Shown here piece by piece: positions 1 to 8,826 of a stretch of DNA of 64,000 bases. The translations under genes and the position numbers were made by a program. Every line of letters starts with the position of its first letter. Within the stretch, counting starts at the first letter, position 1. Under the pieces are notes generated by a model, which saw nothing but the letters and a program-made list of their open reading frames with translations, made no database searches and was not told the DNA's origin. The stretch comes from Pseudarthrobacter chlorophenolicus (GTDB taxonomy: Bacteria > Actinomycetota > Actinomycetes > Actinomycetales > Micrococcaceae): the NCBI RefSeq assembly GCF_000962805.1, contig NZ_JZTW01000004.1:124001-188000 (forward strand), read 5' to 3'.

Positions 1-494
1 CGTTGACGGGCGAGCGGGCGGACGCCCTGCAGCTGCCGCCCATGACGGCAGTCAACGAGGACGCAAAAGGCACCGCCTACACGGTGTCCTGTGACGCCGC
101 CATCGGTGTCAGCACCGGCATCTCCGCCACAGACCGCGCCCTCACGGCACGCGTCCTGGCGGATCCGCAGGCCCTGCCGGCGTCAGTAACCCGCCCGGGG
201 CATATTTTTCCGCTCCGTGCCGTTGACGGAGGTGTGCGGGAGCGCCAAGGCCACACCGAGGCCGCGGTGGACCTGTGCCGCCTGGCGGGACTCGAACCGG
301 TCGGCGTCATCGCGGAAGTGGTGTACGACGACGGCGAGATGATGCGCCTGGACGGGCTCCGTTCGTTCGCAGCGGAACATGGGTGCCCTTTGGTCTCCAT
401 CGAGGACCTGGTGGCGTATCTTGAAGCCGGGACCGGGGGAGGCCTGGATCAGGATGTCCGGAGTGTACCGGGCGGAGAAAAGGAGAAGCGATGA
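1..494 (+). CDS. ribB: 3,4-dihydroxy-2-butanone-4-phosphate synthase, C-terminal part
   Basis: The 5' end lies outside the window. The visible 160 or so residues carry the C-terminal half of the RibB fold: [19 protein letters not shown], then [24 protein letters not shown] and the acidic [11 protein letters not shown] segment. RibB converts ribulose 5-phosphate to the four-carbon riboflavin precursor. The stop codon overlaps the ATG of ribA by 4 nt (ATGA), so the two activities, fused as RibBA in many bacteria, are separate but translationally coupled here. The last 20 residues (Gly/Glu/Lys rich) follow the fold and look like a short tail left where a fusion linker would be. Any RFN riboswitch would lie upstream of the window. 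Confidence 0.93.
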   Translation, partial: LTGERADALQLPPMTAVNEDAKGTAYTVSCDAAIGVSTGISATDRALTARVLADPQALPASVTRPGHIFPLRAVDGGVRERQGHTEAAVDLCRLAGLEPVGVIAEVVYDDGEMMRLDGLRSFAAEHGCPLVSIEDLVAYLEAGTGGGLDQDVRSVPGGEKEKR

Positions 495-1222
495 CGGCAT
501 CGGCAGCCAGCGACGACAGCCAGAACGGTCACCGGAAGCACCACACCGGGAATGGCAGCGCCCCACACCCCGTCAGCGGCGGTCCCATTGTGCAGCTTCC
601 CACCGCCTTCGGTGACTTTGTGGCGCAGGCATGGACCGACCTTGTAACAGGCGTGGAGCATCTTGCCGTCAGTTCGCCCAACCCGCCCAGCGACGGAAAA
701 GCGCCGCTGGTGCGCCTGCACTCGGAATGCCTGACCGGTGACGTCTTCGGCTCGTACCGGTGCGACTGCGGGGAACAGCTGGCCTACGCCCTGGAGCTGA
801 TCCATGAACACGGCGGAACCCTGCTGTACCTGCGCGGCCAGGAAGGCCGCGGCATTGGCCTGGCCAACAAAATCAAGGCCTATGCGCTGCAGGAAGCCGG
901 TTTCGACACCGTAGAAGCCAACGAACAGCTGGGTTTGCCGGTTGATGCGCGGTGCTACAAGGCAGCCGCCCAGGTGCTCGCCGAGATGGGCCTGCACGAG
1001 GTCCGGCTCCTGAGCAACAACCCGGACAAGCAGAACCGGCTGGCCAAAGCCGGTGTCAAGGTAGTGGAGATGGTTCCCACCGAGGTGCCGTCCCGCGAGC
1101 AGAACATCCGGTACCTGCGGACCAAGAAGGACCGCATGGAACACCGGCTCCTGCTGGACACCGGGGCCGACCCCGTACCGGTACCGGGCCCTGACGGTCC
1201 GTTCCGCCACGAACAAGACTGA
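491..1222 (+). CDS. ribA: GTP cyclohydrolase II
   Basis: Protein of 243 residues that opens the imidazole ring of GTP, the first committed step of riboflavin synthesis. The zinc site is visible as [20 protein letters not shown] (three Cys), followed by the substrate/catalytic segment [19 protein letters not shown] and the C-terminal LSNNPDKQ motif. The ATG at 491 overlaps the ribB stop, which supports this start, and gives a roughly 35-residue polar N-terminal extension (Ser/Asn/His rich) ahead of the fold. The C-terminus also has a short extra tail. ribH follows 47 bp downstream. Confidence 0.95.
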   Translation: MTASAASDDSQNGHRKHHTGNGSAPHPVSGGPIVQLPTAFGDFVAQAWTDLVTGVEHLAVSSPNPPSDGKAPLVRLHSECLTGDVFGSYRCDCGEQLAYALELIHEHGGTLLYLRGQEGRGIGLANKIKAYALQEAGFDTVEANEQLGLPVDARCYKAAAQVLAEMGLHEVRLLSNNPDKQNRLAKAGVKVVEMVPTEVPSREQNIRYLRTKKDRMEHRLLLDTGADPVPVPGPDGPFRHEQD

Positions 1223-1269
1223 CCTGACCACACCACTGAACCACCAGACTGAACGGACACCTCGCACCC

Positions 1270-1755
1270 ATGAGCGGACACGGCGCCCCCGATATCGACC
1301 TCACCACCCTCAACCCGGCCGAAACGTCGCAGCTCCGGCTCGCAATCGTTGCGGCGAGCTGGCACACCCAGATCATGGACGGCCTCCTGGACGGCGCCCT
1401 GCGCGCGGCAAAGGACGCGGGCATCAACGAGCCCACGGTCATCCGCGTACCCGGCAGCTTTGAGCTGCCGGTAGCCGCCGCACGCCTGGCCCCGCACTTC
1501 GACGCCGTGGTGGCGCTCGGCGTGGTCATCCGTGGCGGTACCCCGCACTTCGAATACGTCTGCCAGGCCGCGACGTCGGGACTTACCGACGTCAGCGTCC
1601 GCACCGGGGTGCCGGTGGGCTTCGGCGTGCTCACCTGCGACACGGAACAGCAGGGCCTGGACCGCGCCGGACTGCCCGGCTCCAAGGAAGACAAGGGGCA
1701 CGAGGCCGTTACGGCGGCGCTGGCTACCGCTGTGGTCCTCAAGCAGTACACATAA
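1270..1755 (+). CDS. ribH: 6,7-dimethyl-8-ribityllumazine synthase
   Basis: Protein of 161 residues, usual length for lumazine synthase, which condenses the RibA/RibG product with the RibB product and normally assembles into pentamers or icosahedra. Motifs seen: [26 protein letters not shown] and [12 protein letters not shown]. It closes the rib cluster ribB-ribA-ribH. The start ATG at 1270 is the first in frame after the ribA stop; a clear Shine-Dalgarno is not seen. No hairpin terminator is evident before hisE. Confidence 0.95.
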   Translation: MSGHGAPDIDLTTLNPAETSQLRLAIVAASWHTQIMDGLLDGALRAAKDAGINEPTVIRVPGSFELPVAAARLAPHFDAVVALGVVIRGGTPHFEYVCQAATSGLTDVSVRTGVPVGFGVLTCDTEQQGLDRAGLPGSKEDKGHEAVTAALATAVVLKQYT

Positions 1756-1864
1756 CCGCCTGACACTATGCAACGTTGGAGTCCAGCGGCGGGCGCGGTG
1801 TGTATTCGCTCACACCGCGTCCGTCATGGAACGGCCCGGGAAGCGCCGTCAGGGCCGCAGCAAG

Positions 1865-1870
1865 TAGGCT
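1865..1870 (+). promoter_or_regulatory. -10 box of a probable leaderless hisE promoter
   Basis: TAGGCT at 1865-1870 lies 7 nt before the GTG start of hisE, so transcription would begin at or next to the start codon. No convincing -35 hexamer is seen. Confidence 0.45.
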
Positions 1871-1877
1871 GGAGGGC

Positions 1878-2141
1878 GTGAAGAATTTCGAGACGCTGTT
1901 CGCTGAGCTCAGCGAGAAGGCAGCCACCCGCCCGGAAGGCTCCCGCACCGTCGCTGAATTGGACTCCGGTGTGCACGGCATCGGTAAGAAAGTCGTTGAG
2001 GAAGCAGCCGAAGTCTGGATGGCTGCCGAATATGAATCCGATGAAGCCGCGGCCGAGGAAATTTCCCAGCTGCTGTACCACCTGCAGGTTCTGATGCTCG
2101 CCAAAGGCCTGACCCTGGAAGACGTCTACAAGCATCTGTAG
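1878..2141 (+). CDS. hisE: phosphoribosyl-ATP pyrophosphatase
   Basis: Small all-alpha enzyme (87 residues) that hydrolyses phosphoribosyl-ATP to phosphoribosyl-AMP, step 2 of histidine synthesis. The MazG-like core is clear: [20 protein letters not shown] followed by [19 protein letters not shown] chose GTG at 1878 instead of the upstream in-frame ATG at 1776 because homologous protein sequence begins at KNFETLF and a -10-like TAGGCT sits directly before it. hisG follows 90 bp downstream. Confidence 0.92.
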   Translation: MKNFETLFAELSEKAATRPEGSRTVAELDSGVHGIGKKVVEEAAEVWMAAEYESDEAAAEEISQLLYHLQVLMLAKGLTLEDVYKHL

Positions 2142-2230
2142 CCACCGGCCCGGCGCGCCTCCTGCCGCCGGACCAGCTGTGGCCTGCACTGCCTGAACCC
2201 TCAGACATTCCATCCAGAAAGAACACCCCA

Positions 2231-3091
2231 ATGCTGCGAGTTGCCGTCCCCAACAAGGGATCCCTGTCCGAAGCCGCCTCCGCGATGCTGTCCGAGGCGG
2301 GCTACCGCCAGCGCCGCGACAGCCGTGAGCTGGTGATGGTGGACCCGGATAACGACATCGAGTTCTTCTTCCTCCGCCCGCGCGACATCGCCGTGTACGT
2401 GGGCAGGGGAACGCTCGACGTCGGCATCACCGGCCGTGACCTCCTGCTGGACGCCGAGGTGGAAGCCGAGGAACTGCTGCCCCTGGGATTCGCAGCCTCC
2501 ACCTTCCGGTTCGCCGGACCCGTGGGAGACTTTGCCTCCGCAGAGGAACTCGAAGGCAAGCGCCTGGCCACCAGCTATGACGGCCTGCTCCGCGGCTACC
2601 TTGCCGAACGCGGCATCAACGCCAAGGTGGTACGCCTTGACGGTGCGGTGGAGTCCTCCGTCCGCCTGGGTGTCGCCGATGCCATCGCGGACGTCGTGGA
2701 AACGGGAAACACCCTCAAAGCCGCCGGCATGGAGATCTTTGGCGATCCCATCCTCAAGTCCGAGGCCGTGCTGATCCGCCGCACCGGTGCCGATGGAGGC
2801 GCCAACGGAACCGCCAAGGAGATTGACGTACTCATCCGACGCCTCCAGGGTGTCCTGGTGGCCCGCCAGTATGTCCTCATGGACTACGACATCCGCAAGG
2901 AACTGGTGGAAAAGGCGGCCGCACTGACTCCCGGACTGGAATCGCCCACCGTGTCACCGCTGCGTGACTCCGACTGGGTGGCCGTGCGGTCCATGGTGCC
3001 TAAGAAGGAAACCAACCGGATCATGGACGAACTGTACGATCTCGGTGCCCGGGCCATCCTGGTCAGCAGCATCCACGCCTGCCGCATTTAG
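2231..3091 (+). CDS. hisG: ATP phosphoribosyltransferase, long form
   Basis: Protein of 286 residues starting [16 protein letters not shown], the typical N-terminus of HisG, which joins ATP and PRPP in the first, feedback-controlled step of histidine synthesis. The length fits the long, hexameric form with a C-terminal ACT-like regulatory domain (about residues 210-286, ending in [12 protein letters not shown]), so no HisZ partner is needed. Other motifs: [10 protein letters not shown] and the PRPP-loop region [18 protein letters not shown] weak AGAAAGAA purine stretch precedes the ATG. Confidence 0.96.
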   Translation: MLRVAVPNKGSLSEAASAMLSEAGYRQRRDSRELVMVDPDNDIEFFFLRPRDIAVYVGRGTLDVGITGRDLLLDAEVEAEELLPLGFAASTFRFAGPVGDFASAEELEGKRLATSYDGLLRGYLAERGINAKVVRLDGAVESSVRLGVADAIADVVETGNTLKAAGMEIFGDPILKSEAVLIRRTGADGGANGTAKEIDVLIRRLQGVLVARQYVLMDYDIRKELVEKAAALTPGLESPTVSPLRDSDWVAVRSMVPKKETNRIMDELYDLGARAILVSSIHACRI

Positions 3092-3135
3092 CGCCGGAAC
3101 CCCAAACAGCACCGCAGATTTCTCCAGGAGTACCC

Positions 3136-3912
3136 ATGGCAGTAGCAGTCCGTGTCATTCCCTGCCTTGATGTTGACGCCGGTCGCGTCGTCAAGGGAGT
3201 CAACTTCGAAAGCCTCCGCGACGCCGGCGACCCCGTTGAACTGGCCCACCGCTACGACAACGCGGGAGCTGACGAACTGACGTTCCTCGACGTCACGGCG
3301 TCCTCGGGAAACCGCGAAACCACCTTTGACGTGGTCCGCCGCACCGCCGAGGAAGTCTTCATCCCGCTGTGCGTCGGCGGTGGTGTCCGCGGCGTCGCCG
3401 AGGTGGACAAGCTCCTGCGGTTCGGCGCGGACAAGGCTGCCATCAACACCGCCGCCGTCGCCCGCCCGGAGGTCATCGATGAGATTACCCGGCACTTCGG
3501 ATCGCAGGTCCTGGTCCTGTCCGTAGACGCGCGCCGTACCCGCCCCGGATCCAAGCCCACGCCGTCGGGCTTCGAAGTAACCACCCATGGTGGTCGCACC
3601 GGCACCGGAATCGACGCGATCGAGTGGGCCAAGGAGGCAGCCGACCGCGGGGTGGGCGAAATCCTGCTCAACTCCATCGATGCGGACGGAACCAAGGACG
3701 GCTTTGACCTGGAAATGATCCGCATGGTCCGCGCGGCCGTCAAGGTGCCGCTGATCGCCTCCGGCGGCGCAGGGGAGCCTGCCCACTTCCCGCCCGCTGT
3801 GGCTGCTGGTGCTGACGCCGTGCTGGCCGCCTCGATCTTCCACTGGGGTCCGAACGACATGATGCACCAGGTCAAGGACGCCATCAGGAACGCCGGCTTC
3901 GAGGTCCGCTAA
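3136..3912 (+). CDS. hisF: imidazole glycerol phosphate synthase, cyclase subunit
   Basis: TIM-barrel protein of 258 residues. The two catalytic aspartates are in [14 protein letters not shown] near the N-terminus and LSVDARR in mid-protein; phosphate-binding glycines are in CVGGGVRG and IASGGAGEP. HisF takes ammonia from HisH (not in this window) to form IGP and AICAR. A CAGGAG ribosome site precedes the ATG at 3136. It ends just before a long palindromic terminator. Confidence 0.97.
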   Translation: MAVAVRVIPCLDVDAGRVVKGVNFESLRDAGDPVELAHRYDNAGADELTFLDVTASSGNRETTFDVVRRTAEEVFIPLCVGGGVRGVAEVDKLLRFGADKAAINTAAVARPEVIDEITRHFGSQVLVLSVDARRTRPGSKPTPSGFEVTTHGGRTGTGIDAIEWAKEAADRGVGEILLNSIDADGTKDGFDLEMIRMVRAAVKVPLIASGGAGEPAHFPPAVAAGADAVLAASIFHWGPNDMMHQVKDAIRNAGFEVR

Positions 3913-3921
3913 CCTCCCGTT

Positions 3922-3976
3922 GCGCTATCACTTTTGGTCCCCAAAATGCTGTTTTGGGGACTAAAAGTGATGGCGC
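3922..3976. terminator. bidirectional terminator / long palindrome between convergent genes
   Basis: Arms of 25 nt (3922-3946 and 3952-3976) around a 5-nt loop TGCTG pair along their whole length as RNA; two positions are G-U wobbles. T-rich and A-rich sections inside the stem serve both directions. It lies between hisF (+) and the convergent gene ending at 3984 (-), so it can stop transcription from both sides. Confidence 0.8.
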
Positions 3977-3983
3977 AAGTGGG

Positions 3984-4628
3984 TTAAAGGCCGACTTCTG
4001 CTGACTGGAGGAGCGCGACGGCGTCCGGCTGGCCTTCGAAGGTGACCAGGGCGTGGCGGGTACGGCCGTGGGCATGCATCAGCAGTTCGCCCGGCTCGCC
4101 GACGATGGCCACCGATACCGGTGCGCGCTTGGCAACGTGGCGCGGCCCGGACGGCCGGACCAGTACGATGCCCAGATCCACACCGCGGTACAGGATGGCC
4201 GCGCGCTTGACGAGTTCGTCCCAGAGTGCGTCGGAGTAAGCCTCGTCGAGGGCGCGGGGCGCCCAGCGGTCGACGGCCCGGCGGACGTCTTCGGTGTGCA
4301 CGAAGTACTCGATCAGGTTGGCACTCTCGTCCAGGGCCCTGATGCTCATCGGAGAAAGCACCGGGGGACCCGCGCGGAAGGTGTTGACCAGGCCGGCGTA
4401 ATCCTCGGTGTTGGTCAGCTTCGCGGCCAGTTTTGCGGTGGCCTGGTCTGAGGCCTTGGCCAACCGCTTGATGATCAGGCCAAGCCCCACGGCAGCCTTC
4501 CGCTCGCGCAGGTAAAGGTGCGCAGCGAGGTCCCTGGTGCGCCACCCCTTGCAGAGCGTGGGCGCGTCAGGGCCGGCCGCAAGCAAGGTTTCGGCCAGGA
4601 CTTCTCGGGACGGTTCGACGAAATGCAT
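3984..4628 (-). CDS. TIGR03085 family metal-binding protein
   Basis: Protein of about 214 residues beginning MHFVEPSREVLAETLL. It has the DinB/maleylpyruvate-isomerase N-terminal type four-helix layout: CKGWRTRDLAAHLYLRE near the start, then a helical segment with NLIEYFVHTEDVRRAVDRWAPR, whose His and acidic residues would bind a metal, and a C-terminal domain (RHALVTFEG). This matches the actinobacterial TIGR03085 family of unknown substrate; members of the wider superfamily act in mycothiol chemistry. An alternative ATG lies 18 nt further upstream at 4647. A long upstream open frame exists but is antisense to hisI and is not credible coding sequence. Confidence 0.8.
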   Translation of the reverse strand: MHFVEPSREVLAETLLAAGPDAPTLCKGWRTRDLAAHLYLRERKAAVGLGLIIKRLAKASDQATAKLAAKLTNTEDYAGLVNTFRAGPPVLSPMSIRALDESANLIEYFVHTEDVRRAVDRWAPRALDEAYSDALWDELVKRAAILYRGVDLGIVLVRPSGPRHVAKRAPVSVAIVGEPGELLMHAHGRTRHALVTFEGQPDAVALLQSAEVGL

Positions 4629-4726
4629 TACTTGGAAAACTAGCATGAGAGGCCCGAAGTTGGGCAGCACGGCCGCTGCGGCTGGCGTGCCGTTGTTCAC
4701 ATCGGGTCCGGCTGTGGCCAAGGCAC

Positions 4727-4732
4727 TAGACT
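4727..4732 (+). promoter_or_regulatory. -10 box of a probable leaderless hisI promoter
   Basis: TAGACT at 4727-4732 is 7 nt before the hisI ATG and no Shine-Dalgarno is present between them, which predicts a leaderless transcript. Confidence 0.5.
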
Positions 4733-4739
4733 TGACCTG

Positions 4740-5195
4740 ATGTCTGAGCAGCCTGCCCCCGTACAAACCACCGCCCAAACCACCGGTACCGCCCTGCCCG
4801 GCGACACCGTGAGCGCTCCGGAAACCGCCGCGCCGGCGAGCCCCCTCCCGGCGGAGCTTGCCGCCGCGCTGAAGCGTGACAACGCAGGCCTGGTGGCCGC
4901 CGTCGTGCAGCAGTACGACACCAACGAGGTCCTTATGCTCGGTTGGATGGACGACGAGGCGCTGCACCGGACCATGACCACCGGCCGGGTCACCTTCTAT
5001 TCCCGGTCCCGCCAGGAGTACTGGCGCAAGGGCGATACCTCCGGCCACGTCCAGTGGGTCAAGTCCGTAGCCATGGATTGCGACGGCGATGCCCTGCTGG
5101 TGCGGGTGGACCAGGTGGGTGCCGCCTGCCACACCGGCACCAGGACCTGCTTCGACGGCAGGGACCTGGACGTGGTGACCGCGGCCGCCGGCTGA
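4740..5195 (+). CDS. hisI: phosphoribosyl-AMP cyclohydrolase
   Basis: Protein of 151 residues that opens the adenine ring of phosphoribosyl-AMP, step 3 of histidine synthesis. Core motifs: [32 protein letters not shown], then the metal-binding [11 protein letters not shown] and [11 protein letters not shown]. An Ala/Pro/Thr-rich N-terminal extension of about 45 residues precedes the enzyme fold. The gene is monofunctional; HisE is separate at 1878. It heads the short hisI-trpE stretch, joining histidine and tryptophan genes. Confidence 0.95.
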   Translation: MSEQPAPVQTTAQTTGTALPGDTVSAPETAAPASPLPAELAAALKRDNAGLVAAVVQQYDTNEVLMLGWMDDEALHRTMTTGRVTFYSRSRQEYWRKGDTSGHVQWVKSVAMDCDGDALLVRVDQVGAACHTGTRTCFDGRDLDVVTAAAG

Positions 5196-5301
5196 GCCCC
5201 GCACCGCAGGCCCACACGGCAGAAGGGGAGTCCGGCTCCCCACAGAACTTCAGGCGCCCGGCGCAGCCGGCCCTTCTATGAACAGGCGGAAAAGCATAGC
5301 C

Positions 5302-6861
5302 ATGCAGGACCTTGGAACCATCAGCCCCAGCCTTGAGGAATTCCGCGAGCTGGCCGGCCACAGCCGCGTCATTCCGGTTCGGCTGAAGGTGCTCGCGGAC
5401 GCCGAAACCCCCATCGGCCTCTACCGCAAGCTGGCGCAGGGCCAGCCCGGCACGTTCCTCATGGAGTCCGCTGCCGTGGGCGGCACATGGTCCCGCTACT
5501 CCTTCATCGGCGCGAAATCCCGTGCCACCCTCACCACGAAGGACGGCCAGGCGCACTGGCTGGGTGAACCGCCGGCAGGCGTACCCGTGGACGGCAGCCC
5601 CGTGGACGCCATCCGTGACACCATCGATGCCCTCCGCACGGACCGGTTCGAGGGCCTGCCCCCGTTCACGTCCGGGCTCGTGGGCTTCCTCGGCTGGGAA
5701 ACCGTGCGGCACTGGGAGCGGCTGGTGAGCCCTCCCGAGGACGACCTTCAGCTGCCGGAGATGGCGCTCAACCTGGTCACCGACATGGCCGTCCATGACA
5801 ACGTGGACGGTACCGTGCTGCTGATCGCCAACGCCATCAACTTCGACAACAGCACCGAACGCGTGGACGAGGCCTGGCACGATGCCGTGGCACGGGTCAG
5901 GGCGCTCCTGGCCAAGGTCAGCACCCCCGTGGTGCAGCCAGTCTCCGTACTTGCCCCCGCCGCACTGGACTTCGCCTCCAGTGTCCAGGAACGGTGGGAT
6001 GAAAACGACTACCTGGCAGCTCTTGACCGCGGCAAGGAAGCGATCGTCGACGGCGAGGTGTTCCAGGTGGTCATCTCGCGCCGTTTCGAAATGGAGTGCA
6101 AGGCGTCCGCGCTGGATGTGTACCGCGTGCTGCGCAACACCAACCCCAGCCCGTACATGTATATCTTCAGCCTCGAAGACGCCGACGGCCGGGAATACTC
6201 CATCGTGGGGTCCTCACCCGAAGCCCTGGTGACGGTCACCGGCGAAGAGGTCATCACACACCCCATTGCCGGGTCCCGGCCCCGCGGAAAGACTGTCGAG
6301 GCTGACAAGGCCCTGGCAGAGGAACTGCTGGCAGACCAGAAGGAACGCGCCGAGCACCTCATGCTGGTGGACCTCTCCCGCAACGACCTCTCCAAGGTCT
6401 GCGTTGCCGGAACCGTTGACGTCACCCAGTTCATGGAAGTGGAGCGCTTCAGCCACATCATGCACCTGGTATCCACCGTGGTGGGACAGCTCGCCCCGCA
6501 GGCCAAGGCCTACGACGTCCTGAAGGCCACCTTCCCCGCAGGTACGCTGTCCGGCGCCCCCAAGCCGCGGGCACTGCGCCTGCTCGACGAATTGGAACCC
6601 CACCGCCGCGGCATTTACGGCGGCGTGGTGGGCTACCTGGACTTCGCCGGGGACATGGACATGGCCATCGCCATCCGCTCCGCGCTGGTCAGGGAAGGCC
6701 GGGCCTATGTCCAAGCCGGTGGCGGCATCGTGGCGGACTCCGTGAACCCTACAGAAGCACTCGAAACCGTCAACAAGGCTGCCGCACCGCTGCGGGCAGT
6801 GCACACCGCGGGTTCGCTTCACGACATTACGGCGGATTCCCTGCCCGGCGGCGAGTCCTGA
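5302..6861 (+). CDS. trpE: anthranilate synthase component I
   Basis: Chorismate-utilising enzyme of 519 residues from this start. N-terminal feedback domain, then the catalytic domain with DRGKEAIVDGEVFQVVISRR, GSSPEALV, HPIAGSRPRGKT, DLSRNDLSKV, FPAGTLSGAPKPRA and YVQAGGGIVADS. I chose ATG 5302 (MQDLGTISPSL) because a purine-rich AGGCGGAAA lies about 10 nt upstream; an in-frame ATG at 5278 would add eight residues. No Trp-rich leader peptide or attenuator is seen in the 106 bp after hisI. The glutaminase partner TrpG is not in the window. Confidence 0.95.
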   Translation: MQDLGTISPSLEEFRELAGHSRVIPVRLKVLADAETPIGLYRKLAQGQPGTFLMESAAVGGTWSRYSFIGAKSRATLTTKDGQAHWLGEPPAGVPVDGSPVDAIRDTIDALRTDRFEGLPPFTSGLVGFLGWETVRHWERLVSPPEDDLQLPEMALNLVTDMAVHDNVDGTVLLIANAINFDNSTERVDEAWHDAVARVRALLAKVSTPVVQPVSVLAPAALDFASSVQERWDENDYLAALDRGKEAIVDGEVFQVVISRRFEMECKASALDVYRVLRNTNPSPYMYIFSLEDADGREYSIVGSSPEALVTVTGEEVITHPIAGSRPRGKTVEADKALAEELLADQKERAEHLMLVDLSRNDLSKVCVAGTVDVTQFMEVERFSHIMHLVSTVVGQLAPQAKAYDVLKATFPAGTLSGAPKPRALRLLDELEPHRRGIYGGVVGYLDFAGDMDMAIAIRSALVREGRAYVQAGGGIVADSVNPTEALETVNKAAAPLRAVHTAGSLHDITADSLPGGES

Positions 6862-7487
6862 TGCCTGACCCAAGCAACGCACCCCAGGCAGTGAAAACAA
6901 AGACGGCGGCTCCAGGGTGGGCGCGGAAGTCCACTGTGGTTCTGCTCATCGCAGTGCTGGCACTGGCCGTCTTCGGCACCACCACCCAGACCTGGATGAC
7001 AGTCACCCTCGACCCCAGCCAGGCCGGCGCCGGCCAGGAACCGTTGCAGGTCCAAGGCAGCAAGGCTGCCACCGCGGTAACGGCCCTCGCCCTGGTGGCC
7101 CTGGCAGGCGGGCTCGCCGCAGCCATCGCCGGCAGGATTGCCCGCTGGATCATTGCCGCCATCATCGTCCTGGCCTCGGCCGGCATCGTCGCTGCGGCGG
7201 GGACCGTCCTGGGAGACCCGCTGGCGGCTTCGCAGGGATCCATCGGTGCAGCCACGGGCGTCACCGGCACCCAGGCCCAGGTGGCGGTCACCGCTTTCCC
7301 CGTGCTCGCGGTTGCGGCAGGCTGCCTGCTGGCCCTGGGCGGGCTGCTGATCCTTCCGGCGTCCCGCCACTGGGCCGCCCGGACCAAATATGACGCCCGC
7401 GCCGTGGCCGGACCTGCTGCGGCCAGCGGCCCCGTGGATGAGATCGACAGCTGGGACCGGCTCTCGCGCGGCGACGACCCCACCTGA
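6861..7487 (+). CDS. Trp biosynthesis-associated membrane protein (TIGR02234 type)
   Basis: Protein of 208 residues whose ATG overlaps the trpE stop (TGATG). About four membrane segments: VVLLIAVLALAVFG, a long Ala-rich segment around residues 70-95, IIAAIIVLASAGIVAAAG, and VLAVAAGCLLALGGLLIL. The C-terminus is polar and ends DSWDRLSRGDDPT, a pattern seen in this actinobacterial family, which is almost always encoded in trp operons. The biochemical role is unknown; location and coupling to trpE suggest a function linked to tryptophan or chorismate metabolism. Confidence 0.85.
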   Translation: MPDPSNAPQAVKTKTAAPGWARKSTVVLLIAVLALAVFGTTTQTWMTVTLDPSQAGAGQEPLQVQGSKAATAVTALALVALAGGLAAAIAGRIARWIIAAIIVLASAGIVAAAGTVLGDPLAASQGSIGAATGVTGTQAQVAVTAFPVLAVAAGCLLALGGLLILPASRHWAARTKYDARAVAGPAAASGPVDEIDSWDRLSRGDDPT

Positions 7488-7594
7488 TCCGGCAGATGGC
7501 CGCCGGCCGGGGCCCGCGGGGCAGCGGGCCGGTTCCGGATCACCGGCCAAAAAATGGCAGAATGTAAGCAGTATCCACCCTGAGGAGATTTTCC

Positions 7595-7882
7595 ATGAGC
7601 AAAGCACCTGCGTCCGTTTCCAAGTCCGGCACCCGCCAGGTAGCCCCGGGCGCCATTGACCACAGCCAGGAGCTGGGCCACGGCAACAGCCCCGCCGCAT
7701 GGACCTGCGTCATCGTCATGCTCGTCGGTGCACTCATCATGTCCATCGCCTTCGTCATCGCCAACACCCCCATCTTCATCGCAGGTGGCGTGGTCATGCT
7801 GGTGGGCCTGCTCCTCGGTTACGTCATGCGCAAGGCAGGTTACGGCGTCGAGGGCAGCAAGCTCAAGAACTCCGGCCACTGA
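7595..7882 (+). CDS. HGxxPAAW family small membrane protein
   Basis: Protein of 95 residues with the signature HGNSPAAWTCV in its first third, followed by two membrane segments (MLVGALIMSIAFVI and IAGGVVMLVGLLLGYVM) and a basic, glycine-rich tail. A strong GAGGAG ribosome site sits 8 nt before the ATG. The stop codon overlaps the trpC ATG, so it is coupled to trpC. The family is common and conserved in actinobacterial trp clusters, with no known function. Confidence 0.88.
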   Translation: MSKAPASVSKSGTRQVAPGAIDHSQELGHGNSPAAWTCVIVMLVGALIMSIAFVIANTPIFIAGGVVMLVGLLLGYVMRKAGYGVEGSKLKNSGH

Positions 7883-8703
7883 TGGCAACTGTTCTCGACG
7901 ACATCAACGCCGGTGTCCGGGAGGATATGGAGGCCAGGAAGCGGCTCGTTTCCCTGGCTGAACTGAAGGACCTGGCCCAGGCGGCTGCCCCGGCACGCGA
8001 CGCCTGGGCAGCATTGGGCGGACCCTCACCGTCGCGCGACCAGCTGAAGGTCATCGCCGAAATCAAGCGGCGGAGCCCCTCGAAGGGGGATCTCGCCAGC
8101 ATCGGCGATCCCGCATCGCTCGCCCGGCAGTATGCCGACGGCGGTGCCGCCGTCATCAGTGTCCTCACCGAACAGCGGCGTTTCAATGGCTCACTTGCCG
8201 ACCTCGACGCCGTCCGTGCCGCCGTCGAGACCCCGCTGCTGCGCAAGGACTTCACCCTGGATGAATACCAGATTTGGGAAGCCCGGGCGCACGGTGCGGA
8301 TCTGATCCTGCTGATCGCCGCGGCGCTGTCCGACGCACAGCTGGCCCACTTCAGCGCGCTCAGCCACGAGCTCGGCATGAACGTCCTTGTGGAAACGCAC
8401 ACGGAAGAAGAAATCGACCGCGCCGCCGCGGCTAACGCCCGCATCATCGGCGTCAACGTGCGCAACCTGAAGACGCTCGACGTCGACCGTTCCGTGTTCG
8501 CCTCACTGGCGGGCCGGATTCCGGCCGGTGCAGTGGTGGTTGCTGAATCCGGGGTCCGCGATGTTGACGACGTCACGCACTACGCCGCCAGCGGCGCCGA
8601 TGCCATCCTGGTGGGCGAGGCCCTGGTCAGCCATTCCACGCCGCTGGAGCGCATCGCGGAATTTACTGCCGCAGGTGCCGCCGCCATCGCGGCCCGGGGC
8701 TGA
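7882..8703 (+). CDS. trpC: indole-3-glycerol phosphate synthase
   Basis: TIM-barrel enzyme of 273 residues that closes the indole ring. Typical motifs: IAEIKRRSPSKGDL, VLTEQRRFNGSLADL, LLRKDFTLDEYQI, VNVRNLKTLDVD and VAESGVRDVDDV, with the catalytic Lys and Glu in the expected places. The ATG overlaps the TGA of the preceding HGxxPAAW gene. The TrpF and TrpD steps must be encoded elsewhere. Confidence 0.96.
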   Translation: MATVLDDINAGVREDMEARKRLVSLAELKDLAQAAAPARDAWAALGGPSPSRDQLKVIAEIKRRSPSKGDLASIGDPASLARQYADGGAAVISVLTEQRRFNGSLADLDAVRAAVETPLLRKDFTLDEYQIWEARAHGADLILLIAAALSDAQLAHFSALSHELGMNVLVETHTEEEIDRAAAANARIIGVNVRNLKTLDVDRSVFASLAGRIPAGAVVVAESGVRDVDDVTHYAASGADAILVGEALVSHSTPLERIAEFTAAGAAAIAARG

Positions 8704-8720
8704 CCGGCACACGCCTGAGT

Positions 8721-8737
8721 GCAGCCCGAAGGGCTGC
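8721..8737 (+). other. short hairpin in the trpC-trpB spacer
   Basis: GCAGCCC-GAA-GGGCTGC forms a perfect 7-bp stem 18 bp after the trpC stop. No T run follows, so it may be an mRNA-stability or attenuating element and not a full terminator. The rest of the 123-bp trpC-trpB spacer holds no other clear feature. Confidence 0.4.
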
Positions 8738-8826
8738 AGAAGCCGGTCCGTGGGGGCGGTACAACAGTCCGGGTGGCCCAGCCCGGACCCATACTTTGAT
8801 CGAACTACTGGAACAGGACGGGACTG

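Noticed and set aside
5196-5301. Trp leader peptide or attenuator before trpE
   Set aside because: No short frame with tryptophan codons and no terminator-type hairpin is present.
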